A stretch of DNA of 64,000 nucleotides, taken from the NCBI GenBank assembly GCA_949130485.1, contig OX422204.1, positions 3,906,015-3,970,014 on the forward strand, read 5' to 3'. The translations under genes and the position numbers were made by a program. Each line of letters opens with the position of its first letter. Position 1 is the first letter of the stretch. Shown one piece after another: positions 23,852 through 35,871 of the stretch. The notes beneath the pieces are model-generated. The model made no database searches. It saw nothing but the letters and a program-made list of their open reading frames with translations, and was not told the origin of the DNA. The stretch comes from Agelas oroides (Eukaryota > Porifera > Demospongiae > Agelasida > Agelasidae).

Positions 23852-25320
23852 CTGAAAAGGGAGGGGGAGGGACAAGATGGTAGTGCACCAAAAAAAAAAG
23901 AGAAGAGGTGTCAAACCAGGTCCCAAGTCTGAAGATATATGAATTGATTCACTAACTATAACCACAGTGGTTACTGACAAGTTGAAGAATAGGGGCTATG
24001 AGAGGTTCATCTTCGTATTAGATACCAATATGCAACAGAGAGGCAGCTACATAATTAGGTTAGTAATCACGGAGTGCTTGTCACCTGCCCATATCAAGAG
24101 CATACAACCCCCCAATGCCCCCATCTTATTACTGATGTTCTGAAGATTGTTGTGATTTGTCAGTGGTTCTTACACAAGTAGATAGTACAGTGTACATCTT
24201 GTGAGTAATGTAGCAGCTGATTTGGTAGGAAACTGGATGTATGTAATAGACGTACTGTAGTCATAATTTAGTCCCGTACCCAGCCATCAAGGCAGAAGGG
24301 TGCTGGGCACAAGACTAGTCATAGTTATCATTCCTAATAACACACAGCAACTGGTGTGAATGATTTCTGGGTACACAGCTGGGTATATGGTTTTACATGC
24401 ATTCAGCTAACTAATAAACAACTTGCTGTTGCAAAGATAAAGTTGAAGATTGACAATTCATAGAATGTACTGTAGTCTCATGCCCATGCAGCTACCACAG
24501 ACAAGCATCTGTGCTAGCTCTTTGCAAGCTAATGGAAGTGTGAGGGGGATGATGGATGGTGATATGTTTGTGAATTCTCTTCATAGTACTTGCCAGTTCA
24601 GTGAAACCTGAAACTGGAGTAACCCACTCAGAGGTTATTTTAACTGAGTAGTTTTTACAGTGAGCTAGCCTATGCACACCTCCTGGCAAGGGTGGGGTCT
24701 GGGCATAAGACTAAGGTGTAGTGGTACTTAGCTTTATCATCATAACAACCACAAAGGAGAAGCCATAGTAAGTCACTGCTGACTGAGTTCATGACCCCTT
24801 TTAATGATGGTTTGATTAGGTGCACTATGGCACCACCAATATGCACTCAGATGGGATGTCCATTGCTTTTTCTAGATGTGACATTACATGTCCCTTTATC
24901 TTGCATCTTGGGGTGTAACTACCGGTATATACGTAGGTTATTGCATCCATGCAGAGTGTAATCATCTTTTCTACTGTGTACATTTGAAACAACAATGAAC
25001 ACAAGAATATAGTACATGCAGTGAATGTCAGTACACTACTAGTACAGTAGAGAGTTCAATGCAATTAACCATAACTGATGAATAAGTAGTTGGAAATAGT
25101 GTAAACCACGAACCAGAAAGGTAGGCAGTCTTGCACTTTCTGTACAGTTCCATACATGCATCACAATAAAGTTGTGGATAGCCATTAGGAAGATCACAAA
25201 TTCTACTCCCTGCTATATGAGCTATGCATGGGTATACAAAGAATAGAAAATTTTTTTGCAGATCACAATTATGTTGTAAGTTAGTAACTTAACATCAATA
25301 ATCAAGTATTTTCAACAATG

Positions 25321-27152
25321 CTATGTAAGTGAACCATAAGTGTATACAGGAATCATCTTTCTTGGATATTCATTGAATGGTTTCTCATCCTCTGTACATG
25401 AGGGATTAGCAGCTATGTGTTCTTCTCTGATGGGTAACACTGGTTCGTACTCCCCTTGATTTATCAGCCGATCTGGCAGGAAGTCTGCAGTATCAGACTC
25501 AGCATCCACATCTGTGTCAGCTTGACTTGTGAGTACAGTTGCCAGTGCACATCTTTTCAAAGTTCTGTATTTCCTTTTCAAACTTTGAGAGATGCGTGTT
25601 TTCTTTGTTAACTTACAACAGAGATAGAATATTAGTACCATGTGTGGAACACCTAATAGCAGTGTTGATGCAAGGATAAGGTATGCTAAGGAGTCTGGTA
25701 CAGGGCTTATTGCTGCAAACGTTAATATCTCAAGCAAAAACAGAATGGCAATATCTACATTGTTCATAGAGTTTAACTTGTATGGTCTTGTGATAGCATG
25801 GAAACAAACAGCACATAAAAAAATCACACCTTGTAGTTCTGATGTGTGGGAGGATAAACGATGGTGATTTAGGAATAAGAGCATTGTCAGTATCCTGAGG
25901 ATGAGGAATGATGCAGAAACCATTCTAAAGCCACGAGTACCATTGGTTCCATCCTTGTACTATCCCTGAAATGATTCCACATAATATGTGCAGAGCATGC
26001 CACTATGAATAATATAATTAACCACACTGCATCTCGCCTTAAGGTTAACATCAATAAATGTTGCCAATACACAAATAGCTATAACCATAAATGTGGTGAA
26101 CTCCTGTGTATGGCATTCCACTGTTGGGTCATAATACAAAACACACTTTTGTGTAAAATAATTATTAGGATAAATGTGAAAGTAGTGCAACAGGGTGAAA
26201 GATACAAATAAGATTTTGGAGAAAGAAAGAAGCAGAAATGTTGTGAAAACATTGATTATTGATACCTTGCAGTCCCATCTTCTTCTGAAGTGAACAAAAT
26301 GTCTGAATTAAATGGCTTCCATAGCCAAATAACTGGCTTGAAGTTGTTGTCATGAAGCTTATACATACATAAGTGGTCAAAATGAGAAAGATGGGATAAA
26401 ATGCCACTAGATACTCAAGTGCAAATGCATGAACAGTCTTGATGTTGCTGCTTACACAAAATGGTATAACAGAACGAAAGAATTCTAAGCTTCATATTCC
26501 ACACACTACTAGTAGCACTTGCAGTGCCACAGAAAATCCTGTTACTTCAATGTACATGTGCAAGGGTACATTCAGTCATATTGTGTACACTACAATCTGA
26601 CTCATGAACACAAGGGCACTCAGTGGGGAGGAGGTGGCTCTGACGTGGAAGGTCACTACCAGAAAGTACATCACAGTCATTGGGAACAGTTCCAGGAAAT
26701 AGTACAAGACCCATCCATAACCATGTCCCCAGCACTTACTGTATTCTAGAGTGTATGAGTATAGTGCAATGCCATAGCCATCTTGACACTTCTCACACAG
26801 TGAGCCTTCTCGATTTAGTGGCCCACACATGAACTCATTAACTAGTGACACATTGGTTGGCAACTGAATATAGGAGACATAGTCAACATGGGTAGTGTTA
26901 CTGTAGTGTGCAATGTATGGACAAGCTTCGATCATATTCAGTAGCCCCAGTTGTACTGTTGTAGGTCATACAGTAGCCAAAGTGAAGTAATGGAACATCT
27001 GAACCACAGTAGACTTTTGAACCATACTTGTAGCAAGAACACTTGGTGATAGATGTGTTGTCAGGGATGAACCAGGTAGGACAGGTATCTTGCTGGGTGG
27101 CAGTCTGCTCTGTGGAACTAAACAGAAGGATGAGCAACAGCATTAGTGCCAT
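25321..27152 (-). pseudogene. Cysteine-rich multi-pass membrane protein, copy 1, disrupted
   Basis: Full-length copy of the family. It has a signal peptide (MALMLLLILLFSS), a Cys-rich ectodomain (CPTWFIPD, CSCYKYGSK, CGPLNREGSLCEKCQDGYG), about eight hydrophobic helices, a YKDGTNGTRGFRM motif, and a cytoplasmic tail ending VYTYGSLT. Lesions against copy 4: 4 extra bases near 26930, two nonsense changes (about 26568 and 26490), a one-base loss near 26355, a patch of foreign sequence at 26007-26058, and a TAG at about 25962 just before YKDGT. The last 200 codons (25321-25923) stay open. Function unknown; membrane location inferred. Confidence 0.75.
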
Positions 27153-27179
27153 GACTAAAATGTATGACTACCAACAGTC

Positions 27180-27500
27180 CAACACACTATAGCTACGTAG
27201 CAACGTTGCTTTGCAATATCTAACACTATGAATAACATAATTAACCACACTGCATCTCTCCCTTTAAGGTTAACATCATTCATGGCTTGTTACTGTATTA
27301 AAGTGAGCATTCGTTGCATTTGTGGCATTCATTTCAATGATGCTGTTATTAGACTGACCATATATGGATCGTGGTGTTTTGTATTGTTACGTCAAACACA
27401 CACTGTTGGAATGTTGGAATTGATTAGCTGTAGTACTACTGTAATCTCTGGCTTGAACTGCACTTACCAGTTCCAGCCAAAATGCTACGTTTAAACTCTG
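27180..27500. repeat. Shared 5' flank of the membrane-protein family (unit 1)
   Basis: This upstream sequence (CACTATGAATAA, AACATCATTCATGG, ACACACTGTTGGAA) recurs at 37200-37380, 39110-39440 and 40725-40920, and inverted at 41181-41280. It shows that genes and flanks were duplicated together. It may hold the promoters. Confidence 0.65.
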
Positions 27501-27730
27501 ATGAATTAATAAGTAAGATGTATGGGTAAATGCAGTCATAGTACTGATGATGAAGAACCATTTTGGCCTAGCTAGCAGTATAGTCCAGGATTGTTGCTAT
27601 CCAGGTGTTTTCATAGCTATGGCAACAATCAATCTCAGTCATGTTGTAATTTATCATTGATGTTCAACAACCTACTGACTTGTAAGATATGCATGCAGAA
27701 GTACACAACGATATTAACAAGATTTCTTTC

Positions 27731-27805
27731 TGGGTTCGACTTCCGGCGGCTGCCGGCCTTTTTCACTTTCCTCTATTTTCACCTCATAACATCTAAATTC
27801 CTTTA
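27731..27805 (+). mobile_element. 5'-truncated SINE tail
   Basis: GGGTTCGACTTCCGGCGGCTG followed by CCTTTTTCACTTTCCTC and CATAACATCTAAATTCCTTTA matches the 3' part of the SINE at 31476-31613 almost base for base. Confidence 0.7.
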
Positions 27806-27873
27806 TATAAGATTTCTTTCACTATGTTGTGGTTGACAAACTCTTAGCTTGTGTAAAAAAATAACTTCAACAG

Positions 27874-29260
27874 TTAGTTAATAGAACCATAAGTGTACAC
27901 AGGAGTCAGTTTTCTTTTCATTGGCTTGCTCTTTGTTTTCAGCAGCTGTGTGTTCTTCTGTGGTGGGTAGCGGTGGTTCATACTTCCCTGGGTTCATCAG
28001 TCGGTCTGGAAGAAAGCCAATACCAGACTCAGCCTCCTCGTCTGCTTCAGCTTGACTTGTGTGTCTGTATCTCCTTTTCAGCTCACACTGAGTGATGCCT
28101 ACATTAACTTATGGTAGATATAGAATATCAATACTATGTGTGGAATGAGTAACCACAGTGTTGATCCAAGAATAAGGTTAGGGTTGCTTGTTGCAAGCGT
28201 TATATATATACTCTAAGAAGAGATTATGTTGTTTTGATCCAAAATTTATTATTTTAGTTGCATCAATGAACACTTTTGTGAGTTGGGAGAATTTTTGTAT
28301 TCCCATAGAGCATTGTAGCTTTTGGGAGACAAATACATAAGTGGTATCCTCTGTAAATGAATATTTGTAGTCCATGCTCTGGGGATTTTGCATTCACTAA
28401 ACATCTGCGCCTTGGGAGTTTGGAAGATGTTACTAAGTGACGTTTGTCAGTAACTCACAGTAGCTAGCATCTTATTCACTTGCACAACTGAAATAGCATC
28501 CTTTGGGTCATTTACTGTGAACAGCCCTGGACTCATTGTGAATTAGTTTTAATTTGACAATGTGCACACTCCATAAAGAAAATAAGAAAGCTGATTCAGA
28601 CTCTCCACCAACCAATTTAAAATTATACAAAACAAAAGATGTTTTTTATATATACCGGTATATATAGTATTTCAAGTAAAAACAGAATGGCAATATCAAC
28701 GTTATTCATAAACTTGGTCTTGTGATAGCATAGAGACAGGAAGCACATACACAGAAATAAGGGCAGCATCAATATCCTAAGGAGAAGGAATGATGCCGAA
28801 ACCATCCTGAAGTCACGAGTACCATTGGTTCCATCCTTGTATGTCCTTGACAAACGTGCAGACTTGACAAACGTGCAGAGCATGCCACCTGTGAAATCCA
28901 CAGGATGGGACACTTTCTGAACAGTCTTATGGGGGTACACAATGAGAATTGTTTGCAAAAACTACAAATACTGCCAACACACTACCAGCTATAGCAGCGA
29001 ATTTGATAAACTCCTGGGTGTAGCATTTCACAGTAATACAAAACACATTTCGTGGATGGTGAAAATTTGGTACAACACTGAAAATGATACCAAAATAAAC
29101 AGAAACATTGTAAAAGCATTGATTATTGAAATCTCATCTTCCAAAGTGAACAATAATGTCTGTGAATTGGCTCCCATAGCCAAACAACTGGTCTGAAGTA
29201 GTTGTCGTGGAGTTTTATACATACATAAGTGATAGAAATACGAAAGCTTGCCACCATGCA
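27874..29260 (-). pseudogene. Cysteine-rich multi-pass membrane protein, copy 2, fragmented
   Basis: The C-terminal tail (27874-28170, ending VYTYGSIN) and the YKDGTNGTRDFRM/TM block (28640-28960) are separated by about 450 bp of unrelated sequence. More membrane-domain pieces follow (28960-29230, including YVCIKLHDN and RPVVWLW). The N-terminal ectodomain is missing and frames are broken. It preserves the uninterrupted target site of the transposon found in copy 5. Confidence 0.65.
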
Positions 29261-29269
29261 CATACCTAG

Positions 29270-29458
29270 CCTCGTTCCTAGGCTCTTGTGCATGGGCGGA
29301 GAAACTGGTACACACTGTTTCCGCATGCTCAGTTCCCCCAGGATTTCTGGGAATTGGAAATTTCTGTAAAATCTGCTCCGTTACACTCTGCGAGGCACGC
29401 CGACTTCTCCAGTATAAAAGATGCCTGCCACTGACCTCGTGGCCTTGGAACGAGGCTA
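29270..29458. mobile_element. Short TAGCCTCGTTCC inverted-repeat element
   Basis: It begins TAGCCTCGTTCCTAGGC and ends GGAACGAGGCTA. Same terminal motif as the 439-bp MITE in gene A but only about 190 bp long. No clear target duplication. Confidence 0.5.
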
Positions 29459-29693
29459 ATATGATGTATAGATATGTGTGCCTTGTAGGTAGCTACCAAG
29501 GTTATAGTAGTACATACTACTTGTAGTGGCAGTGGCACCCTTGTTATATGCCTCTGGTATAACCTAGACACTGAGCTCGAGTGGGTTGCAGACTGGTCAT
29601 AGTAATCAGTGTGTACAACTCAAACACTCATGCACAGCATTAATAACTACATGGATGCATGCAGATTCAGCTCTCAAGCATGCTGTCTAACTG

Positions 29694-29813
29694 CAGTGTG
29701 AAAAAGATGTAGGGATGGGGCTTTGGCAATATCTAGTACCTTTGCTTTCATGCATTATCCCTACCTTGTTTGCATACTCTTTGGCATGCCATCCCTACAT
29801 CTTTTTACATTTT
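29694..29813. mobile_element. AAAAAGATGTAGGGATGG inverted-repeat element
   Basis: The left end GTGAAAAAGATGTAGGGATG pairs with the right end CATCCCTACATCTTTTTACA. A second copy lies at 41056-41163. About 120 bp, non-coding. Confidence 0.6.
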
Positions 29814-29972
29814 TAAAGTCTTGGTTCTGTACTTTTTTGATGTTAACCTCAGTTACAGCTAGACCTAAGCCAGCATGTAATAACATTGCCAGCTAGAATC
29901 TGATGAAGGCCAACCACTCTCCGGAGCTCCATACCAACTTTTTGAAACCAATCTCCAGAATTTCGATCACAT

Positions 29973-30467
29973 GACGGCGGATCTAGAAGGGGTTCCATGG
30001 GTTCCATGGAACCCCCCTTTTGAAGGGCTGCCTTTGCGTATAGTTAGTAAGTCTGTGCAAACGTAACTATGTACACTACGGCCCACACTGGAGATACACA
30101 GAAGCCACACTGAAGCTTCACAGTAGCAATAACGCACGCGTATTCTTTTTTCCCCGCGCCTCACGCCTGCTTTGCAGCCTATGCGGAGCGAAGCGGAGCC
30201 ACGCCTTTAAATTCTGCGAGCGTTTAAAGATTTCAAACACAATGACTAGATTTGGCAGTAGGTCGTCCAACTCTTGCCATTTCACCACAAAACGGCACCA
30301 GAAACGATCTCAGAAGGTCTGAAATCAACAATTTTCCTTGGGGGGGGGAATGCCCCCACACCTCCCCTAGCAGGCGCGCGTCGCGCGCTTTAGTACGCTT
30401 CGCCAAGTATTGCGATGAAGTGCACACTGGAACCCCCCTTTTCAAAATCCTAGATCCTCCACTGGAC
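29973..30467. mobile_element. GGCGGATCTAG-ended element inside one of two tandem copies
   Basis: The left end GGCGGATCTAGAAGGGG pairs with the right end CAAAATCCTAGATCCTCCACTG. The host sequence around it (CTGATGAAGG..CATGACG / ACCAACTGCATGCAGCACA) is repeated without the insert at 30595-30770. Ends resemble those of the element at 62506-63189. Confidence 0.55.
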
Positions 30468-30594
30468 CAACTGCATGCAGCACAAAAACCTATATATTGA
30501 CAACTGACCATCATATATAGCATCACAGTTTACTAAAGCTGTGAGTAGCTACTTTATTTAGTGGCATGTAATAATTCTGTGTAATATAGCCAGC

Positions 30595-30770
30595 AAGAAC
30601 CTGATGAAGGGTCAACCACTCTCCGTACCAAACTTTGTGAAACCAATTTCATGATTCAGTTGTCATTCACATGACGACTGACCAGCTGCAGCACAGAAAA
30701 CTAACATACTGACAACTGACCATCCTAGCTTTACAGTTCACTAAAGCTGTGAGTAGGCTATTTTTAGTGT
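30595..30770. repeat. Second copy of the 29.9/30.5-kb unit, empty site
   Basis: CTGATGAAGGGTCAACCACT through TAAAGCTGTGAGTAGGC matches the two halves flanking the 29973-30467 insert, giving the pre-insertion arrangement. No gene is seen here. Confidence 0.55.
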
Positions 30771-31475
30771 AGCTACAAGTTGGCAGCTGAATGCAGCGCC
30801 TTACCTATGTGGTGTTCATAAACCTTGCCCACTACTACGGGAAGAGACCGTGCCAGCTGTGCGCGTGGTCTAGCCTCGTTCCCAGGCCATTCCCGCCTCC
30901 AGTTTTTGATCGCTTGCAGTATAAAAACGGAGGGGAAGGCCTGGGAGAAAGAGTCACGTGCGTGACGTCAGGTAGACGTGAGGGTAGACGTGAGGGGAGC
31001 GGTGCCTGACGAAGAATCTCGAGGTCCTTCTTGTAATATCTTGTCCAAGAACTTGAGACTGTAACAGGATTCCTCATGTTTTTGTGGGTTACTATGACAA
31101 AGTGTAGCCTCCTTCCCAGACTCTCAGTGTATCCTCACTTGATTTATTGCAAGCCTATTAGTGGAGCCTGGAAATGAGTTAGGCTGCAAGCCTAACTCAG
31201 GGCATGTAGTCAAGTACGCATCGTTGGCTGTTTGCTGTTTCCAGAGCAGAAACTGCAAGCAGCATATTAAAAGTTGGATAGAAACCAGGATAAGTGTCTT
31301 AGCATCAGGCTTGTGCTAGTTTGTGAAGAAATTTGACACACACTGTACCCCAAACGAGAACATAGTCATGGAAACTGGGGGCAGAGAGGCTTTTGTGATA
31401 GGGAGGAGCAAGGTAAACTAAAGAAGATGCTAAATGTTCTTCCAGTTTGTGAGGGCTGGTGGGTGTCCGGTTGCC

Positions 31476-31613
31476 GTAGCACAGTGGCAGTGCCATAGCT
31501 CAGTGGCAGAGCACTGGCGGCTCAAGCCAGGTGTCCTGGGTTCAACTCCCGGTGGCTGCGGGCCTTTTTCACTTTCCTCTATTTTCGCCTCATAACATCT
31601 AAACTCCTTTATT
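31476..31613 (+). mobile_element. tRNA-derived SINE (GVEPRTPGL family)
   Basis: CCATAGCTCAGTGGCAGAGC (box A) and GGGTTCAACTCCC (box B) form a tRNA-like head with a duplicated start, followed by the tail TTTTTCACTTTCCTC..CATAACATCTAAACTCC. Its minus-strand translation contains GVEPRTPGL and SRQCSATEL, the usual false-protein sign of such SINEs. Confidence 0.7.
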
Positions 31614-32389
31614 TCAGCATTCTTATTAAAATGTTGCACAACATCTTTGGACACAATACAGACTATGTGATTTTTTCTGGTGTTTTGTTTTGCTGCATGC
31701 CTTTCAGCAACTGTTTTTGCATGACTTGCTGAGGACAAGTTTCTATTTTCTTTTCTTTCAGTGGCTTCTCAGTTGGCTTCTGCATAAATGAAGAGACGTC
31801 GACAAGTTTCTAGTATCTTACATAATGCGGTCAAGTGAAACCGCACCCCAAGATGCTCACACAAAATTTGTTCTTGTACTCAGATTGTAGGTAAACATTT
31901 AGTTCATCACATGCAAACTAGAACTTACTATAAAAAATCTGCACATGGCTCACTAGACTGGCGAAGCTAGACCTGAGCGAGAAAGACTAGACTAGTAACT
32001 CATACAGCATGTAGATGAACATTTACTTCTATAACCCGGAGTTACAGCTAGCTAGCTGTTGCACTGTAGGTTTATATAATATTATTCAGCTCACAAGCTA
32101 GAAAAAAGGCATGCATGAAAAAAGTACTGAACCTCTTCAGGTCCAGAAGTTATGCTGCATTTAGTTCGCAGAGTTACTGTTGAACATATAGTGGTCGTAA
32201 CAAGAAGAAGAAAGAATACGAAAAATGGCACTTTCGCTACCGCACACCTTTGCGTTTAGCTGTCTTCCACGTGGCTTTTGGCCACTTATATGAGTCTTGC
32301 TGATCACAAAGGCACTCAAAGAGGAAGCCTGGGCGCTTAAATAAGCTTTTAGCGTGTTTGTGGTGAAGTTATACGGCTTTTGCTTAAAA

Positions 32390-33655
32390 GTACTGTATTT
32401 TTTCAAATAAAACGCATGATCGCAAGAAATTCAATTCTGGGAATTTATGGGTGGATCCAACTTAGTGAAAGCTGCCACTAATTAATTGGGGCGAGCCTGA
32501 GCGAGCCCCACACTAGCGAGACTGCATTGCGCATGCGTGTGTGTATCTATGCGCATATATATATATATATGCTTGCTTGGACCGACCACTTACCGGAAAT
32601 TTTAAATGAGCGCATTCAAATATTTCACGAAGATCGATATCGCGATATCGTAAAGCATGTGAAGGCCAGTGGAGGGCTACTGTCAGAGTGCAGCGTCATG
32701 GACCCGGAGCGAAGACGACTGAAGTTGAAGCACTCGTTGCACTGGTTTGTGCTTCTACCGACGACGGCAGGCCGCTCACAGGCGGTGCAAATTTAATATG
32801 GACGGTTGTTGACCACTCAGAAACCTGAGTAGTTTAGTCGGTGTAAAGCTTATTCCATGCATGTGTAGCCACGTTAGCAGCCCTGGCAGGTCGGTTTCAG
32901 GTCAGGGCCATGCATATTAAAACGGCACTCATAAACGCCATGAAATCCAGCTCATGATTTCAGTATAAAGCTTGGTCCATGCATGTGTAGCCCAGGATGG
33001 AGAAATTGCTGCAACTTGTTGGCATATGCGTCATCAGGTTTGGCTTATTACGCTCATGTAACAGCAGACAGTGATAAATCCTGCTGTGTGCCATGAAAAG
33101 TTAATACGACATTTAAAGCAAATCAAAAACCATTTTAAAGCCCCCTGTGAATGGTAAATGGATGTGCATGTAGGAGGATAATTGACTTGATGTATTACAT
33201 CACTCATCAGTGACATAATATCCTGTATCAGCTTGCTCAGGCTCGCCCCCACAATGTTCTACATTTTCTAGCTATGGGTTGATCCAATTTAGCGCAATAC
33301 CAAGAATGAAGCCTCTCAGTTGTCCCAGTCAGTTTATTTTGTAGCAACAACGGGCAGTCAAGAACAATTTCCAGGAAAAAGAGCTAGCCCATAAATGTTC
33401 TACTTTGGCGGCGTTTGTAAGACTTTTTGTTGCTGCAGCAGCTACTGTCTACCAACAACCTCATTTCTGGAGAACTGAAGGCCAGGAACTCTTGCATCTC
33501 TGTGTTCCCCAAAAACTTTCGCCCAGTGTTTGAATCCATTGCAACGCATGATCTAATCTAACGCAAGAAATTCAATTCCTGGAATTTATGGGTGGATCTA
33601 ACTTAACGCATGCCCACTCAAATGATTTAATTCGCATGCGTTTTATTCGGTATTG
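32390..33655. mobile_element. Inverted-repeat element, TTTATTCGAATAAAACGC family, copy 3, with nested insert
   Basis: The left end (TTTTTTCAAATAAAACGCATG) and right end (GCATGCGTTTTATTCGG) match the other family members. The middle shares long blocks with copy 2 (CCTCTCAGTTGTCCCAGTCA, TTTGTAAGACT, CTACTGTCTACCAACAACCT). A second element with its own ends (32487-33250) is inserted inside it. Confidence 0.6.
32487..33250. mobile_element. Nested element with GGGGCGAGCCTGAGC ends
   Basis: GGGGCGAGCCTGAGC at the left and GCTCAGGCTCGCCCC at the right bound 764 bp inside copy 3 of the preceding family. It carries an 89-codon plus-strand frame (32527-32796) whose later part (EDRYRDIVKHVKASGG, DPERRRLKLK) looks non-random but matches no domain I recognise. 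Confidence 0.5.
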
Positions 33656-33753
33656 CATATATTGCGCGTCGGCGCCATCCCTACATAGAGAGTCTACCGA
33701 CTCCCTGATAGTGGATGAACAACTATTTCAACCATACATTTATGTTAACGTTA

Positions 33754-34843
33754 CTAGAAGTAAGAAGATGAAACAGGGTAACTGCTATTCCCATCCATAA
33801 TAGTAAATAAGTGATGCTTAAAGCTTACCTTGTTCAACCTCCCTTTGGAGGGATCTCTCCACGTTTTGAGTCGGTGGTTGTTGACAACCTGCTTTCGAAT
33901 TAGACCATCAGAACCCCGTAGACGAAAGCGGCCTTTACCCAGATCTTCAATGATCTCATATGGCCCACCTTGAAATCGTACATCCAGCTTTCCCCCTTTC
34001 CTCCCATCGTTTCGTTTGTTCTCAACAAGAACTTTGTCTTCGACTTTTAGATGGGTGTTGGTGTTATGCTTGGCATCATATTGGCGTTTCTGATTATCCT
34101 GTGCCTTCTTGATATTGGCACGAGCTTTGTCATGCACCTGCTTCCTGATGTCAAGGAGCTGCTGGATCTTTTCTTCAAACGATTCCATGCTTTCGTCAGA
34201 GCTATCGGAACTGTTCACTTTAGTAGCTAGCTCTATAGGGAGACATGCTTCACGACCATACATGAGAAAAAATGGAGTGAACTTGCTGGATGCGTGTCGA
34301 CTTGTGCGATAAGCAAAAAGGATCTCATCAAGAAAAGCTGTCCCAATCATCCTGATGCTCATTGACCATCCTCTGGAGCTGAGCTTTGAGTGTTTGATTG
34401 AATCGCTCATCAAGGCCGTTTGCTTGCGGGTGGTATGCACTTGTAACATTGTGCCGAAAGCCAGTAAGTTCTTGAAGGCGGTTAACCACTTGGTTGCAGA
34501 ATTCTCGCCCCTGATCTGAGATGATGTCGGCTGGGCAACCATGTCGGAGAAAGGTGCGGTATAGAAACTCAGCAACGTTAATGGCTTCCTTGGTCGGGAA
34601 TGGTTCGGCTTCTGACCATTTTGAAAAGTAATCAGTGAGTGTGACACAATATCGATTCCCTTGGCTACTGAGGGGAAGTTCAATGATGTCAATGCCAACT
34701 TTCTTCCAGGTGTCCGACACAGGAATGGGATGTAGGGTCGGAGCAGGTCGATCGAACTTTCGCTTGGTGCGCTGGCAGGCGTCGCAGTGCTTTACCTGTG
34801 TGATGGAGAAGTATTCAGACCAAAATGTCCCCAATTGACCCAT
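33754..34843 (-). pseudogene. Ty3/gypsy-type retrotransposon integrase fragment, frameshifted
   Basis: Two overlapping minus-strand frames together cover the end of a zinc-binding region (CDACQRTK), the catalytic core with its D (GIDIIELP), D (ISDQGREF) and E (DERFNQTLK) positions, and a C-terminal region (GPYEIIEDLGKGRFRL) that binds DNA in this family. The frame breaks near 34330 in a T run by one base. No reverse transcriptase, gag or long terminal repeats were seen nearby, so this is a relic. A domesticated integrase gene is less likely because of the frameshift. Confidence 0.8.
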
Positions 34844-35169
34844 TTAGTCCGTAGCAACCAAATTGTTAACATGAAGTACAGACTATGCTTAGCTCTATCC
34901 AAATGTTTCACAAGGGATAGGAGCTAGGGGTTCGTAATATACATGTACATTATTACTACATCATAACCACACCCCAAGTAGAAAGTAATGAAATGAATTA
35001 GTGGGGTCCCATTAGGCTCGTAGAGAAAATAGTAGGTAGGTTCGAGCACTCTTACGGCTTTTTTATCCCAGATCTTTTTTTTCTTTCTACCCGGGGTGTA
35101 AATATACAAAATTATGTAGTTAGCTTACCCAGTCATCTACATCCTTCATCATCCCTTTCCAGTAGAATC

Positions 35170-35782
35170 ACAAGCCGTTAACGACAGAATGTTAGCATCC
35201 GTATGCTATATGCTTCAAGGATTTTAGCTTTCTTAGCTTTGTCAGTGATTACCTAACAATGAAGAAAGACTGTGAGGATGTTGTTTTTTTTTCTAGACTG
35301 AGTACCTTGCTTTAAACTAACATGTGCATGCAAAAGTTTCTCCGTACACTTACTTGTCTTAACACTCCATCTTTTCCTCCAGTGTAGTGAAGTAGCCGTC
35401 CACCATCCGAAACTTTTTTGATCGCTTCCGAATAGATCCTTTCTCTCCCTTCGTTGCTCCCTCGGGGTACTCGTTACGGGTTATGTAGGTCTCGATCTCG
35501 CTGTAATTCTCTCCTTCATAGCCCTCCATGATCGCCTTTGAAACGTACTACTAACTGCGCTGTTTACCGTTTTACAGGTACCACAAGGTTGGCACCTGTC
35601 TATCTGTTTTCCCGCCATGGAGCAGCTGCTGCATGAGGGGGGTACAAAAATTTCGATTTCCATTAATAGCAGAACGTTAGCATCCGTGATTTATACGGTT
35701 AGGGTGGGGTTAGGGTTGGGTTAGGGCTGGTATAAATACCGTATAGCATACGGATGCTAACATTCTGTCGTTAACGGCTTGT
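35170..35782. mobile_element. 613-bp element with about 40-bp terminal inverted repeats
   Basis: ACAAGCCGTTAACGACAGAA.. at the left is matched by its inverse ..TTCTGTCGTTAACGGCTTGT at the right; pairing continues through GTTAGCATCCGTATGCTATA. The interior has short frames only (35481-35663) plus a degenerate TTAGGG-like stretch (35699-35731). No target duplication was identified. Confidence 0.65.
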
Positions 35783-35818
35783 CAAAATTTCCTGGTGCGA
35801 GAATTTGGAGAGTAAAGT

Positions 35819-35871
35819 AGATACTAGGAAAAATTGAACGGGGGTGTTAATTTTTCCTAGTATATTTGACT
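35819..35871. repeat. Short perfect-arm hairpin
   Basis: TACTAGGAAAAATT and its inverse AATTTTTCCTAGTA are separated by a GC-richer loop. It lies about 130 bp upstream of the intronless gene at 36003. Confidence 0.5.

Larger units (their letters stand above)
23236..25320. other. Spacer upstream of gene B with little content
   Basis: It contains the gene B promoter region, sequences resembling the ends of the TAGCCTCGTTCCCAGG repeat (near 23398 and 24270) and one candidate exon (23729-23851). From about 23980 to 25320 nothing convincing is seen. Confidence 0.5.

Noticed and set aside
31430-31738. 102-codon minus-strand frame containing GVEPRTPGL
   Set aside because: Half of it is antisense to a tRNA-derived SINE; such frames are a known annotation artefact.
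34109-34838. Plus-strand frames opposite the integrase
   Set aside because: Shadows of the minus-strand integrase frames, which carry all the recognisable motifs.
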